A stretch of 64,000 nucleotides of DNA from an uncultured Oleiphilus sp. (lineage in GTDB: Bacteria > Pseudomonadota > Gammaproteobacteria > Pseudomonadales > Oleiphilaceae), in NCBI GenBank assembly GCA_913020045.1, contig CAJWBE010000005.1, forward strand, positions 62,001 to 126,000, read 5' to 3'. Under the pieces are notes generated by a model that was not told the origin of the DNA, did not search any database, and worked only from the letters and a program-made list of their open reading frames with translations. Below, one piece after another: positions 56,184-64,000 of this stretch. The position numbers were made by a program, and so were the translations under genes. Numbering within the stretch: the stretch's first letter is position 1; each line of letters opens with the position of its first letter.

Positions 56184-57548
56184 CTAGCGCCCAGCAATTG
56201 GTGGGTTCGGCGGCGGCTCTGCAGGCGCTGTTAGGACTTTTTTAAGACTAGCCATGGAAACATTTTTACTCGCCCGCTCATTTAAACCCTGCTGTAAAAA
56301 GCGTCGCATTGGCTGATAGCGCTCAATCGCAAAATCAGTTTCCGCATCTGAGCCTGCCGCATATGCTCCGACACTGATGAGGTCCCTAGTTTGCTGGTAG
56401 CGTGCATAAAGCTGCTTGAATCGCTGAGCTAAAGAAAGCTGTTCGGGGCTAATAACATGAGGCATGACTCGACTTATTGATGCTTCAACATCAATCGCCG
56501 GATAATGACCCTCTTCCGCCAAACTACGAGACAACACGATATGACCATCTAGAATCGCCCGGGCGGCATCGGCAATAGGGTCCTGCTGATCATCGCCTTC
56601 GGTCAACACCGTATAGAAAGCAGTAATCGACCCTCCGCCAACCGCGCCGTTGCCTGCGCGCTCTACCAACTGAGGTATCTTCGAAAAAACTGATGGTGGG
56701 TAGCCCTTCGTTGCCGGTGGCTCCCCTACGGATAATGCGATCTCACGCTGAGCTTGCGCGTAACGCGTTAGGGAATCCATTAGCAATAAAACGCTTTTCC
56801 CTTGATCTCTGAAATATTCGGCAATTCGCGTTGTGAGTGTTGACGCTCTTAGGCGCATCAATGGTGAGTCATCGGCGGGAGACGCCACAACAACCGCACG
56901 CGCCATTCCTTCCTCGCCGAGAATATCATCAATAAACTCTTTCACCTCTCGGCCCCGCTCACCAATTAAACCGACGACGACGATGTCTGCGTCGGTAAAT
57001 CGTGTCATCATTCCCAAAAGCATACTCTTACCAACACCAGAGCCGGCGAATAAGCCAAGCCTTTGTCCGACACCAACGGTAAGCAAACTATTAATTGCTT
57101 TAATCCCCACATCTAGAGAGGTTCTTATCGGTGCACGCTGCAGCGGGTTGATAATATGTCCGGTATAGGAAATATAAGCATCGGCGTCTAGCTCCCCCTT
57201 GCCATCTAAAGGCTGACCGGCGCCATCCAGTACCCGACCTAAAAGCCCCCAGCCGACCGCAATTTCATTCACGGTGCTTGCTGGCGTGACCAACGCTCCA
57301 GGGCGCAAGCCCTCGGCCGTGCCAATTGGCATTAGAAATGTACGGTCATCGTCAAATCCTACGACTTCAGCGTCAATTTCTTGCCCTCCGGCGCCATGCA
57401 CGACGCAACGGTCGCCAATCACAAAGTGACAGCCTTTCGCTTCAAGGGTTAAACCAACGACTCTCGTCAAGCGTCCACTCACCTCAGCTGAGCCGACAGC
57501 GGGAGCTGCTTGGGCTAATGACTCTAGTTGATCGGCGATTGTTGCCAT
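56184..57548 (-). CDS. fliI: Flagellar export ATPase FliI
   Basis: F1-beta-like ATPase that energises the flagellar type III export. It is 454 aa: Walker A '[17 protein letters not shown]', '[20 protein letters not shown]' and '[19 protein letters not shown]'. Its ATG overlaps the fliH stop by one base (TGATG). Confidence 0.97.
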   Translation of the reverse strand: MATIADQLESLAQAAPAVGSAEVSGRLTRVVGLTLEAKGCHFVIGDRCVVHGAGGQEIDAEVVGFDDDRTFLMPIGTAEGLRPGALVTPASTVNEIAVGWGLLGRVLDGAGQPLDGKGELDADAYISYTGHIINPLQRAPIRTSLDVGIKAINSLLTVGVGQRLGLFAGSGVGKSMLLGMMTRFTDADIVVVGLIGERGREVKEFIDDILGEEGMARAVVVASPADDSPLMRLRASTLTTRIAEYFRDQGKSVLLLMDSLTRYAQAQREIALSVGEPPATKGYPPSVFSKIPQLVERAGNGAVGGGSITAFYTVLTEGDDQQDPIADAARAILDGHIVLSRSLAEEGHYPAIDVEASISRVMPHVISPEQLSLAQRFKQLYARYQQTRDLISVGAYAAGSDAETDFAIERYQPMRRFLQQGLNERASKNVSMASLKKVLTAPAEPPPNPPIAGR

Positions 57549-58504
57549 CAGGAATCTAAATCTTTTGCTGCGTTAGTCGAGTCTGAGTCGCCACCTTCCT
57601 GCGCATCAACAGTGGTATCGCCATCGGCCACAGCATCACTTTGGGCATTAGAATCACGCTCTTTTTCTGCCTCATCAGCCACCTGCGCAGCATCAGCAAC
57701 GACCTCGTCCAGCACAGAAGGCGCGTAATCAGACTGTTCTTGAACAACACTTGGAGACTCTGCCAAACCGCCTGTATCCGAAGCCGCAGGGCGTTTCATA
57801 AACATCTCGTGAATGGTTTTTTGGAAGCGTTTTTCTACTGTGAAATCGATCAGCTGAGTAGACGTACTGACGCGGCACCCTCCCGGATGTATCTCACGAG
57901 ATGGAACAACATTAATACTCAAACCTGACTGTTTGAGAGCTTCCTGAGCATACTGTTGATCCGCGGCGTTAATGAATACCGTCACATCAGCATCAGTTTT
58001 TGGTAGATCGGCTAGCGTCTTGCTAATCAATTCAACAATAATACTAGAGTCCGTGTGCAGTTCTCGATGAATAACACTGCGTGCCACCGCGATCGCGATG
58101 TTAGTTAATGCTTGAGTGATTTGCTGCTGTTGAAGTGAAACCGGGTCTGCGAGCTCGGTCATCACACCTGCAAGGGATTTTATCACCTGATCGATCTGAG
58201 CCTGACCTTCGGCTTTCCCAGTCTCAAAGCCCTCGGCACGACCTTTTGCGGTACCGCTTTTTAGTCCCTGCTCAATACCAACTTTATAGCCATCACGTTT
58301 TCCCTGTTCAAGCCCTTCTTGATAGGCGGCTTTACGAATTGCTTCTAATTCGCCGGCCGTTGGGGGTTTTGCAGCCGTTTTTGCGCTAACCGCAAAACCG
58401 GCGCTTGCTGCAGCTTGCGAACCGCCACCACCAAACGCGGGCAGCTCCCAACGTTCGTAGGCTGTCATGTCAGCTTTGCTAAGGTCTTTCTCTTGTTCGC
58501 TCAT
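57548..58504 (-). CDS. fliH: Flagellar export stator protein FliH with acidic C-terminal tail
   Basis: Regulates FliI and links it to the C-ring. It is 318 aa. GxxxG-type repeats appear in the middle ('[21 protein letters not shown]'), followed by the conserved domain '[13 protein letters not shown]' and 'LTDINPEG'-like '[12 protein letters not shown]'. About 70 residues after 'MFMKRP' are Asp/Ser/Ala-rich and acidic, unusual in length for FliH (E. coli 228 aa). Confidence 0.93.
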   Translation of the reverse strand: MSEQEKDLSKADMTAYERWELPAFGGGGSQAAASAGFAVSAKTAAKPPTAGELEAIRKAAYQEGLEQGKRDGYKVGIEQGLKSGTAKGRAEGFETGKAEGQAQIDQVIKSLAGVMTELADPVSLQQQQITQALTNIAIAVARSVIHRELHTDSSIIVELISKTLADLPKTDADVTVFINAADQQYAQEALKQSGLSINVVPSREIHPGGCRVSTSTQLIDFTVEKRFQKTIHEMFMKRPAASDTGGLAESPSVVQEQSDYAPSVLDEVVADAAQVADEAEKERDSNAQSDAVADGDTTVDAQEGGDSDSTNAAKDLDS

Positions 58505-58513
58505 TGGCGCGGC

Positions 58514-59536
58514 CTACATCATTTCTTCGCCAGAACCACCCAGTACGATCTCACCGGAGTCTGCCAAACGTCGTGCTATCGTCAAAATATCTTTCTGTGC
58601 CGACTCAACTTCACTCACTTTAACGGGCCCTTTCGCCTCTAGATCGTCACGCAGCAATTCCGCTGCTCGCTTCGACATATTCCCAAATATTTTTTCTTGA
58701 AGCTCTGTATCCGCGCCTTTAAGAGCAATAATGAGCACCTCAGAGGAAACCTCTCTGAGTAAGGTTTGAATGCCGCGATCATCCACATCTTTAAGGTTAT
58801 CAAAGACGAACATTAGGTCTTCAATCTCAGTCCCCAAGTCGGCATCAATTTCTTTTATAGAATCCATCAAGTCGCCTTCAACCGAGGTATCCATAAAGTT
58901 CATAATATCGGCGGCGCACTTAACCCCACCAATCTTGCTCGTCGTGGTATTTGAGCTGCCAGAAAACTGTTTCTCCAAGATATTGTTAAGTTCCGCCAAG
59001 GCTTGCGGCTGCACTGTGTCGAGCGACGCGACGCGCATCATAACGTCAAGGCGAACTTTATCGTCGAGTATCGCCAATACTTCAGCCGATTGGTCCGGCT
59101 CAAGATACGAAACAACGATTGCTTGAATTTGAGGGTGCTCGTATCGAATCAATTCAGCGACCGCCCGGCCATCCATCCACTTTAATGTGTCCAAACCAGT
59201 CGTGTTGCCACCCACCAGAATACGATCAATCAAGCTAGACGCTTTGTCTTCGCCCAAGGCTTCGTTAAGCATATTCTTGATGTAGTCATCAGAACCCACA
59301 CCCATACCGGTTTGGCGACCCACTTCCTCAAGAAAGTCAATCATGACCGCTTCAACCTGGTCTTGCGTGATGTTGTGCAAATTAGCCATCGACGTACCAA
59401 TACGATGAACTTCTTTGGGCCCCATATGCTTCAGTATCTGGGCGGCATCTGCCTCACCCAGGCTCATCATCAGTATGGACGCCGCATCAAGACGAGTAAG
59501 CTTCGGTAACTCTGCACCCTGTTCTTGCTCAGCCAT
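58514..59536 (-). CDS. fliG: Flagellar motor switch protein FliG
   Basis: C-ring protein that meets the stator. It is 340 aa. N-domain 'TRLDAASILMMSLGEADAAQ', middle-domain motif 'EHPQIQAIVVSYLEPDQSAE', and C-terminal torque helix 'DDRGIQTLLREVSSEVLIIAL'. ATG 59536 is taken; GTG 59542 is an alternative start. It overlaps the fliF stop by eight bases. Confidence 0.96.
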   Translation of the reverse strand: MAEQEQGAELPKLTRLDAASILMMSLGEADAAQILKHMGPKEVHRIGTSMANLHNITQDQVEAVMIDFLEEVGRQTGMGVGSDDYIKNMLNEALGEDKASSLIDRILVGGNTTGLDTLKWMDGRAVAELIRYEHPQIQAIVVSYLEPDQSAEVLAILDDKVRLDVMMRVASLDTVQPQALAELNNILEKQFSGSSNTTTSKIGGVKCAADIMNFMDTSVEGDLMDSIKEIDADLGTEIEDLMFVFDNLKDVDDRGIQTLLREVSSEVLIIALKGADTELQEKIFGNMSKRAAELLRDDLEAKGPVKVSEVESAQKDILTIARRLADSGEIVLGGSGEEMM

Positions 59537-61241
59537 CTTCACCTACCCATTGACGAATTACTTGCGCTACACGAGCCGGATCTTCAGCGACCAAACCTTT
59601 AAGCGCGTTAATCTGCTTATCATACCCCTCTGATGCACCAGGTAGAAGGAATTCATCTGACGCACCTAAAGTGACGCGCTCTCCCGCCTCACCTTCACCC
59701 ATCTGATCGATGGCAGCCATACCATCCGCATCGCCCGCCAACGCGAACTCCTTGAGCTCTGCACCACTGGTTGCTAAGTTTTTGAAGACTGGCCGAACCA
59801 CCGCGAAGATAACAATAACCGCCATCAAAATTGCACTGACACGCCAAATTGTGTCAAAAAACCATTCTTGCTCCCAAATTTCAGGTTCGGTGAAAGGCTC
59901 AACAATGACGGGCGCAAATGGTGTATTAATGACATTGACACTATCGCCTCGCGCTGCCGAGAAGCCAACAGCGTTTCGAACCAACAATGTTAAACGCTCA
60001 ATCTCAGCATCATCCCAAGAACTAAAGGTGACTTCGCCGGTTTCTGCATCAATATTTCGAATATCATCGACCGCCACCGCAACCGTTAGACGCTTAAGTC
60101 TACCTTGCTGATGCCGCGTATAACTTACGGTACGATCAACCTCATAATTACGTGTCGACTGCTTACGCAAATTAGTTGAACCGCCACCCGCGCCGTCGCC
60201 ACCAGCACCACCAGCCAATTCAGGTGCGTTGCCCGCTGCCGGAGGCTGATTCGCTAAGGCGCCAGGTACCCCACCGTTTTGGCCTGACTGCCTCTGTTCA
60301 TCTAACACTTGCTCGCTGCGCAATACTTGCATATCGGGGTTATACAGCTCCTCCGTCTCTTCTACTGCCGTGAAGTCCACCTCGGCAGACACCTCGGAAC
60401 GAAAACGCTCAGACCCGAGTACTGGGTCAAGAATACTTGCAATACGGTTGTTCAGGACCGCTTCCATCTTGCGAGAATATTCAAATTCTCGCGACACGAG
60501 CTTATCAGCCTCGCTTTCGTCATTGCGCGACAGCAGATTACCTTTCTGATCTACCACTGTGACTTGGGTGCGGTTCATTTCAGGCACACTGCCCGCCACT
60601 AAGTTGACGATGGCATCTACTTGCTCACGCGATAAAGGCATAGAGCGAGACGTTTCTACCAAAACTGAGGCCGTCGGTTGTCGGCTATCTCTTACAAATA
60701 CGGAGCGTTTGGGAATAGCCAAATGAACTCGGGCATTACGGACATTTCTGAAGCTAACGATTGTACGAGAAAGTTCGCCTTCCAAGCCTCGTTTGAAATT
60801 GGTCGACTCAATAAACTGGCTTGTCCCTAAGCCCTGCTCTTTATCAAGAATTTCATAACCAATGTTTCGATCACTGGTAATGCCTGCGGCTGCCAGTTTG
60901 ATCTTAGCTTCGTATAGCTTGCTGGCCTCGATCAGCATCACCCCAGAATTCGGATCGACTTTAAACTGTATACCGCCAACATTGAGGATACGCGAAACTT
61001 CTTCCACATCTTGTGCGGCCAGATCATGCATCAACGGTTGATAATTAGGTTCTTGCAGCCACAGAACTAACGCAAATCCGAGAGCGACACTGCCAGCCAG
61101 CCCTATCATAAGGCCTAACTGCTTAAAGACACTTAGCCGGTTCAAGCCGGCCATTAAGTCGCTTTCACTCGCCTGTGTGCTAACAGCGCTGCTATCGGCA
61201 ATCGCTATATTTGCATTTGGGTCAGCTGGTACAGAAGCCAT
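59529..61241 (-). CDS. fliF: Flagellar MS-ring protein FliF
   Basis: Forms the MS ring in the inner membrane. It is 570 aa with two membrane helices ('LGLMIGLAGSVALGFALVLW' and 'WRVSAILMAVIVIFAVVRPV') around the periplasmic ring-building motifs ('LYEAKIKLAAAGI', 'RTIVSFRNVRNARVHLAIPK'). The acidic C-terminal tail binds FliG. Confidence 0.97.
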   Translation of the reverse strand: MASVPADPNANIAIADSSAVSTQASESDLMAGLNRLSVFKQLGLMIGLAGSVALGFALVLWLQEPNYQPLMHDLAAQDVEEVSRILNVGGIQFKVDPNSGVMLIEASKLYEAKIKLAAAGITSDRNIGYEILDKEQGLGTSQFIESTNFKRGLEGELSRTIVSFRNVRNARVHLAIPKRSVFVRDSRQPTASVLVETSRSMPLSREQVDAIVNLVAGSVPEMNRTQVTVVDQKGNLLSRNDESEADKLVSREFEYSRKMEAVLNNRIASILDPVLGSERFRSEVSAEVDFTAVEETEELYNPDMQVLRSEQVLDEQRQSGQNGGVPGALANQPPAAGNAPELAGGAGGDGAGGGSTNLRKQSTRNYEVDRTVSYTRHQQGRLKRLTVAVAVDDIRNIDAETGEVTFSSWDDAEIERLTLLVRNAVGFSAARGDSVNVINTPFAPVIVEPFTEPEIWEQEWFFDTIWRVSAILMAVIVIFAVVRPVFKNLATSGAELKEFALAGDADGMAAIDQMGEGEAGERVTLGASDEFLLPGASEGYDKQINALKGLVAEDPARVAQVIRQWVGEDG

Positions 61242-61275
61242 AGTTCTATCCGCAAGGTTTGTTAGTTAGCCGCAC

Positions 61276-61650
61276 TTAAACCGGCATATTCATAATATCT
61301 TCGTAGGCTTTAACAACTTTGTTGCGCACCTGCGTTAACGCCTGAAATGAAACCGATGACTTTTGAGACTGGATCATCACTTGCGTCAAACTTACGTTCG
61401 GGTCACCCATTTCATAAGCGGTCGCCATCGCTGATGACTTCTTTTGCGTTTCATTAACGCTGTTCACCGCATTCGACAACAAGTCGCCAAATTTCGGCGC
61501 CTCACTCACTTCTTTCGTGGTGTTAATTTTGCCCGGCGCTATTTCTGAACCCGTCATTTCAGGGCTCTGTATCTGAGCCCTCAGGTTTTTCATATCTGCT
61601 AGTACTTGGGCAATATCAGATCGTCCCGATACTGAACTGATTCCAGACAT
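61276..61650 (-). CDS. fliE: Flagellar hook-basal body protein FliE
   Basis: Small rod-adaptor protein of about 124 aa. The conserved C-terminal half has '[20 protein letters not shown]', '[20 protein letters not shown]' and '[17 protein letters not shown]'. ATG 61650 has GGAGG about six bases upstream and replaces the track's TTG 61665. It is first of the fliEFGHIJ unit, after a sigma-54 promoter. Confidence 0.95.
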   Translation of the reverse strand: MSGISSVSGRSDIAQVLADMKNLRAQIQSPEMTGSEIAPGKINTTKEVSEAPKFGDLLSNAVNSVNETQKKSSAMATAYEMGDPNVSLTQVMIQSQKSSVSFQALTQVRNKVVKAYEDIMNMPV

Positions 61651-61711
61651 AGCCACCTCCGTCAAAATTTTGTTGTTTAATGCGTAAAAACGCTTACTAA
61701 TACCTAATTAA

Positions 61712-61727
61712 GCAAAACATAGGCCAA
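61712..61727 (-). promoter_or_regulatory. Sigma-54 promoter of the fliE operon
   Basis: The minus strand reads TTGGCCTATGTTTTGC, with GG and GC ten bases apart. It lies about 62 bases upstream of the fliE ATG and is nearly the same as the fliK element. FleR, encoded just upstream, is the expected activator. Confidence 0.85.
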
Positions 61728-61752
61728 GGTTTGCCGCATGCAATCGAGACAT

Positions 61753-61775
61753 AAAAAAAGGGGGCAAAAGCCCCC
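61753..61775 (-). terminator. Intrinsic terminator after fleR
   Basis: On the minus strand GGGGGC-TTTT-GCCCCC is followed by seven T. It separates the fleSR transcript from the sigma-54 promoter of fliE. Confidence 0.9.
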
Positions 61776-61802
61776 TAAGTCATCAGCAGATTGACAAACT
61801 GG

Positions 61803-63203
61803 TTATGCGGCAAGCTCTGCCGCTAAATCGATCCCATTTTCACGCATTTGCGCCAACTTGTATCGCAAGGTTCGCGGACTAATACCCAGCTTCTCAGCCG
61901 CCTGTTTTTTCTTGCCATTTTCCTGACGAAGGGTATCAATGATAATCTTGTATTCTCTCAACTTGAGGTCTTTGCCTAGCGCACTGCGGTCTGCATCGAC
62001 TTCAATAAACACCTCTTGGGTAGCTGCGCTAGACGGCTCAGCGCTTTGCTGTGAAATCCAATTCGCGGCCTCGTTCATATCTAGACAAAAGTCTGAAGCT
62101 TTAACGCTCGTGCCACTTGCCATGATCAACGAACGCTGGATCGCATTATCCAACTCACGAACATTTCCAGGCCAATGATATTCAAGCAACAAACGCTCAA
62201 CGTCGCTTTCAAATCGCATACCTGGGCGCTTCATCTTTACTGAATGCTCGCAAAGCAGACGCTGGGCTATCGGCCAGATATCTAATACACGCTCTCGCAA
62301 TGGCTTCCACATCATCGGAAACACACTCAGGCGATAATATAAGTCTTCTCTAAACTTACCCTCTTCCACGTACTCTCGAAGATCTCGGTTGGTCGTCGCC
62401 AGAACGCGTACATCCAAGGCAATGGGTTTACGTCCTCCAACGCGCTCAACTTCACGCTCCTGTAAAACACGTAGTAGTTTTGCCTGAAGTCCCATATCCA
62501 TTTCGGACACTTCGTCTAGCAGTAACGTGCCGCCGTTGGCCTGTTCAAATTTACCGGGCGAGCTTGCGTAAGCGCCTGTAAACGCGCCTTTTTCGTGGCC
62601 AAACAGCATTGCTTCAAGCATATTCTCAGGAATCGCCGCACAGTTAATCGCAACAAACGGCTGTTTTCTGCGAGGCGAATGTTCGTGGATATAACGCGCC
62701 AAGACTTCCTTACCTGTGCCGCTTTCTCCGGAAATCAATACCGTGGACTCAGACTCGGCCACCTTGGATGCCACTTGGAAAAACTGACGACTAAAGGGGT
62801 CTTCTGCCACGGCCTCATTGGTATTAGAGTTACTGGCCGTTCCACCAAGAATCGCACTAATAGAATCAATCAACACTTGAGGCTCGAATGGCTTTACCAA
62901 GTAATCAGCGGCACCCGCTTGCATGGCATCGACCGCATGCTTAATTTGACCAAATGCAGTAATAAGCATCATCGGCAGCCCAGGAAAGCGAGCCTTTACC
63001 TGCGCAAGTAATTCGTGACCGTCCATACCTGGCATATTGACATCACTCACTACAATATCGACCGGCTTTTTCTCTAGGATACTTAGCGCATTTTCAGCGC
63101 AGTCAGCCTCTAGGTACTTCAAATGAGCCAATTCAAGGGTGGTACATAGCGCCTCGCGAAGGGCACTATCGTCTTCTACGATCAGTACAGTGTAATTCGA
63201 CAT
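61803..63203 (-). CDS. fleR: Sigma-54-dependent flagellar response regulator FleR / FlrC
   Basis: 466-aa NtrC-type activator. The receiver has Asp54 ('IVVSDVNMPGMDG'). AAA+ domain: Walker A 'ISGESGTGKEVLARYIHEHS', sigma-54 contact loop 'EKGAFTGAYAS' and 'GTLLLDEVSEMD'. The Fis-type helix-turn-helix ends the protein ('KKKQAAEKLGISPRTLRYKL'). With its kinase FleS it turns on class III flagellar operons, consistent with the sigma-54 elements found before fliE, fliL and fliK. Confidence 0.95.
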   Translation of the reverse strand: MSNYTVLIVEDDSALREALCTTLELAHLKYLEADCAENALSILEKKPVDIVVSDVNMPGMDGHELLAQVKARFPGLPMMLITAFGQIKHAVDAMQAGAADYLVKPFEPQVLIDSISAILGGTASNSNTNEAVAEDPFSRQFFQVASKVAESESTVLISGESGTGKEVLARYIHEHSPRRKQPFVAINCAAIPENMLEAMLFGHEKGAFTGAYASSPGKFEQANGGTLLLDEVSEMDMGLQAKLLRVLQEREVERVGGRKPIALDVRVLATTNRDLREYVEEGKFREDLYYRLSVFPMMWKPLRERVLDIWPIAQRLLCEHSVKMKRPGMRFESDVERLLLEYHWPGNVRELDNAIQRSLIMASGTSVKASDFCLDMNEAANWISQQSAEPSSAATQEVFIEVDADRSALGKDLKLREYKIIIDTLRQENGKKKQAAEKLGISPRTLRYKLAQMRENGIDLAAELAA

Positions 63204-63212
63204 ATAACTCTC

Positions 63213-64000
63213 CTATTGGCCGATCGCCGGTGACGCTAGTTTGCTTGTTGAATGACTGGGCAAGGTAATAACCGAGTTAACGCCCTGCTTCGATGAGTCC
63301 AGCGTGAATACGCCTTTATGTGCTTTAACAACCGCCTGTACCACTGACAAACCCAAGCCTGTACCCTGTGGTTTGGTGGTAAAGAATGGCTCGAAAAGTT
63401 TACTTTGATGAACCTTTGGAATACCCGGTCCATTATCGCGAATGCTTAAGCAAATGCCGCTCTCGGCAACGCTGTCTAAACTGATATCGAGTTGCAAGGA
63501 ACGGCCCTTAATACCCGACTGCTCAAACGCCTCAATACTATTATTGACAAGGTTAAGACAGGCGCCAACCAATGCTTCGCGATTACACAATATTGAGCGA
63601 GAAGACGTGTTTACCTGCCAATCACAATCAATCTTTGATTTCTCGACAACCGGCTCAATGGCTGCACGCAATGCAACTTCGAAATTCTCGACGGTTAACT
63701 CTTCCGCCATGCGAGTTTCGCCTTTGGCAAAAATCAGCATATCCCTAATCTGGTGCTCTAAGTGCGTCAGCCGCGACAATAATTTGCTCGCGCAATCCTG
63801 CCGCATCTTGTCAGAGATTCCCGCCTGACTAAGGTGCCCTGCATATAGCATTGCAGTCGACAGTGGCGTGCGAATTTGATGTGCAAGGCTGGCTACCATT
63901 TTACCAAGAGACCCCAAACGCTCGGTTCTGCTCACCTTTGCTTGCAACAAGCGTGTTTCGGTTAAATCACTTAATAGAATTAACTGACCAGGCTCTGCAG
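63213..64000 (-). CDS. fleS: Flagellar sensor kinase FleS / FlrB (N-terminus cut by window edge)
   Basis: The track ORF starts at TTG 63950, but the frame stays open to the right edge, adding 'PGQLILLSDLTETR', the end of a PAS domain. About 262 residues are visible. H-box 'MVASLAHQIRTPLSTAMLYA', N-box 'ACLNLVNNSIEAFEQSG', 'IRDNGPGIPKVHQSKLFEPF' and 'TTKPQGTGLGLSVVQ'. It is a cytosolic histidine kinase for FleR, whose gene starts ten bases after its stop. Confidence 0.93.
   Translation of the reverse strand, partial: AEPGQLILLSDLTETRLLQAKVSRTERLGSLGKMVASLAHQIRTPLSTAMLYAGHLSQAGISDKMRQDCASKLLSRLTHLEHQIRDMLIFAKGETRMAEELTVENFEVALRAAIEPVVEKSKIDCDWQVNTSSRSILCNREALVGACLNLVNNSIEAFEQSGIKGRSLQLDISLDSVAESGICLSIRDNGPGIPKVHQSKLFEPFFTTKPQGTGLGLSVVQAVVKAHKGVFTLDSSKQGVNSVITLPSHSTSKLASPAIGQ

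Overview
The window looks like chromosome of a motile, free-living (probably marine) gammaproteobacterium of the Pseudomonas/Marinobacter/Cellvibrio/Vibrio type. The reasons are the enterobacterial-style order mreB-mreC-mreD-maf-rng-yhdP, a divergent gatCAB operon, and a polar-flagellum cluster in the Pseudomonas/Vibrio order with FleS/FleR, FlhF, FleN, MotC/MotD and ParC/ParP homologues. I cannot name the species. Genes are tightly packed. I see no rRNA, tRNA, insertion sequence, prophage or CRISPR array.

Layout. (1) 1-8868, minus strand: mreB, a hairpin terminator, mreC, mreD, maf, rng, and yhdP running off the left edge (cell shape, nucleotide sanitation, RNA processing, envelope lipid homeostasis). 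(2) 9191-12470, plus strand: gatC, gatA, gatB and a terminator. (3) 12692-13420: an outer-membrane DUF481 protein. (4) 13881-18799, plus strand: a four-gene unit. It encodes a coiled-coil protein, a membrane protein with a conserved cytoplasmic part and a periplasmic OmpA-like peptidoglycan-binding domain, a Ras/Rab-like small GTPase, and a PAS-GGDEF-EAL protein. This is the best candidate for an undescribed system: a GTPase switch that appears tied to the cell wall and to c-di-GMP. (5) 18876-25580, minus strand: MddA-like methyltransferase, OsmC-like protein, an alpha/beta hydrolase fused to an unusual C-terminal module, a DUF1439-type protein, rimO and the ABC-F gene ybiT. (6) 25888-26283: a PilZ-like protein. 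(7) 26312-64000, minus strand: about 38 kb of flagellar and chemotaxis genes.

Read in the direction of transcription, the flagellar block runs fleS-fleR, fliE-F-G-H-I-J, a second chemosensory locus (STAS-cheY-cheA-cheW-cheR-cheD-cheB-STAS), fliK, fliL-M-N-O-P-Q-R-flhB, flhA-flhF-fleN-fliA, then cheY-cheZ-cheA-cheB-motC-motD-parC-parP-cheW-DUF2802. Sigma-54 type -24/-12 elements precede fliE, fliL, fliK and probably flhA. That fits control by the sigma-54 activator FleR, whose gene lies in the same block. The primary CheA lacks a normal P2 domain. It carries four copies of a peptide that resembles the CheY-binding ends of FliM and CheZ encoded nearby. The second chemosensory locus has no receptor gene and is bracketed by two different STAS proteins.

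Start codons were moved from the ORF-track positions where a ribosome binding site or family comparison argued for it. Non-ATG starts (TTG, GTG) are common here. All family assignments rest on reading the translations; no database search was run.
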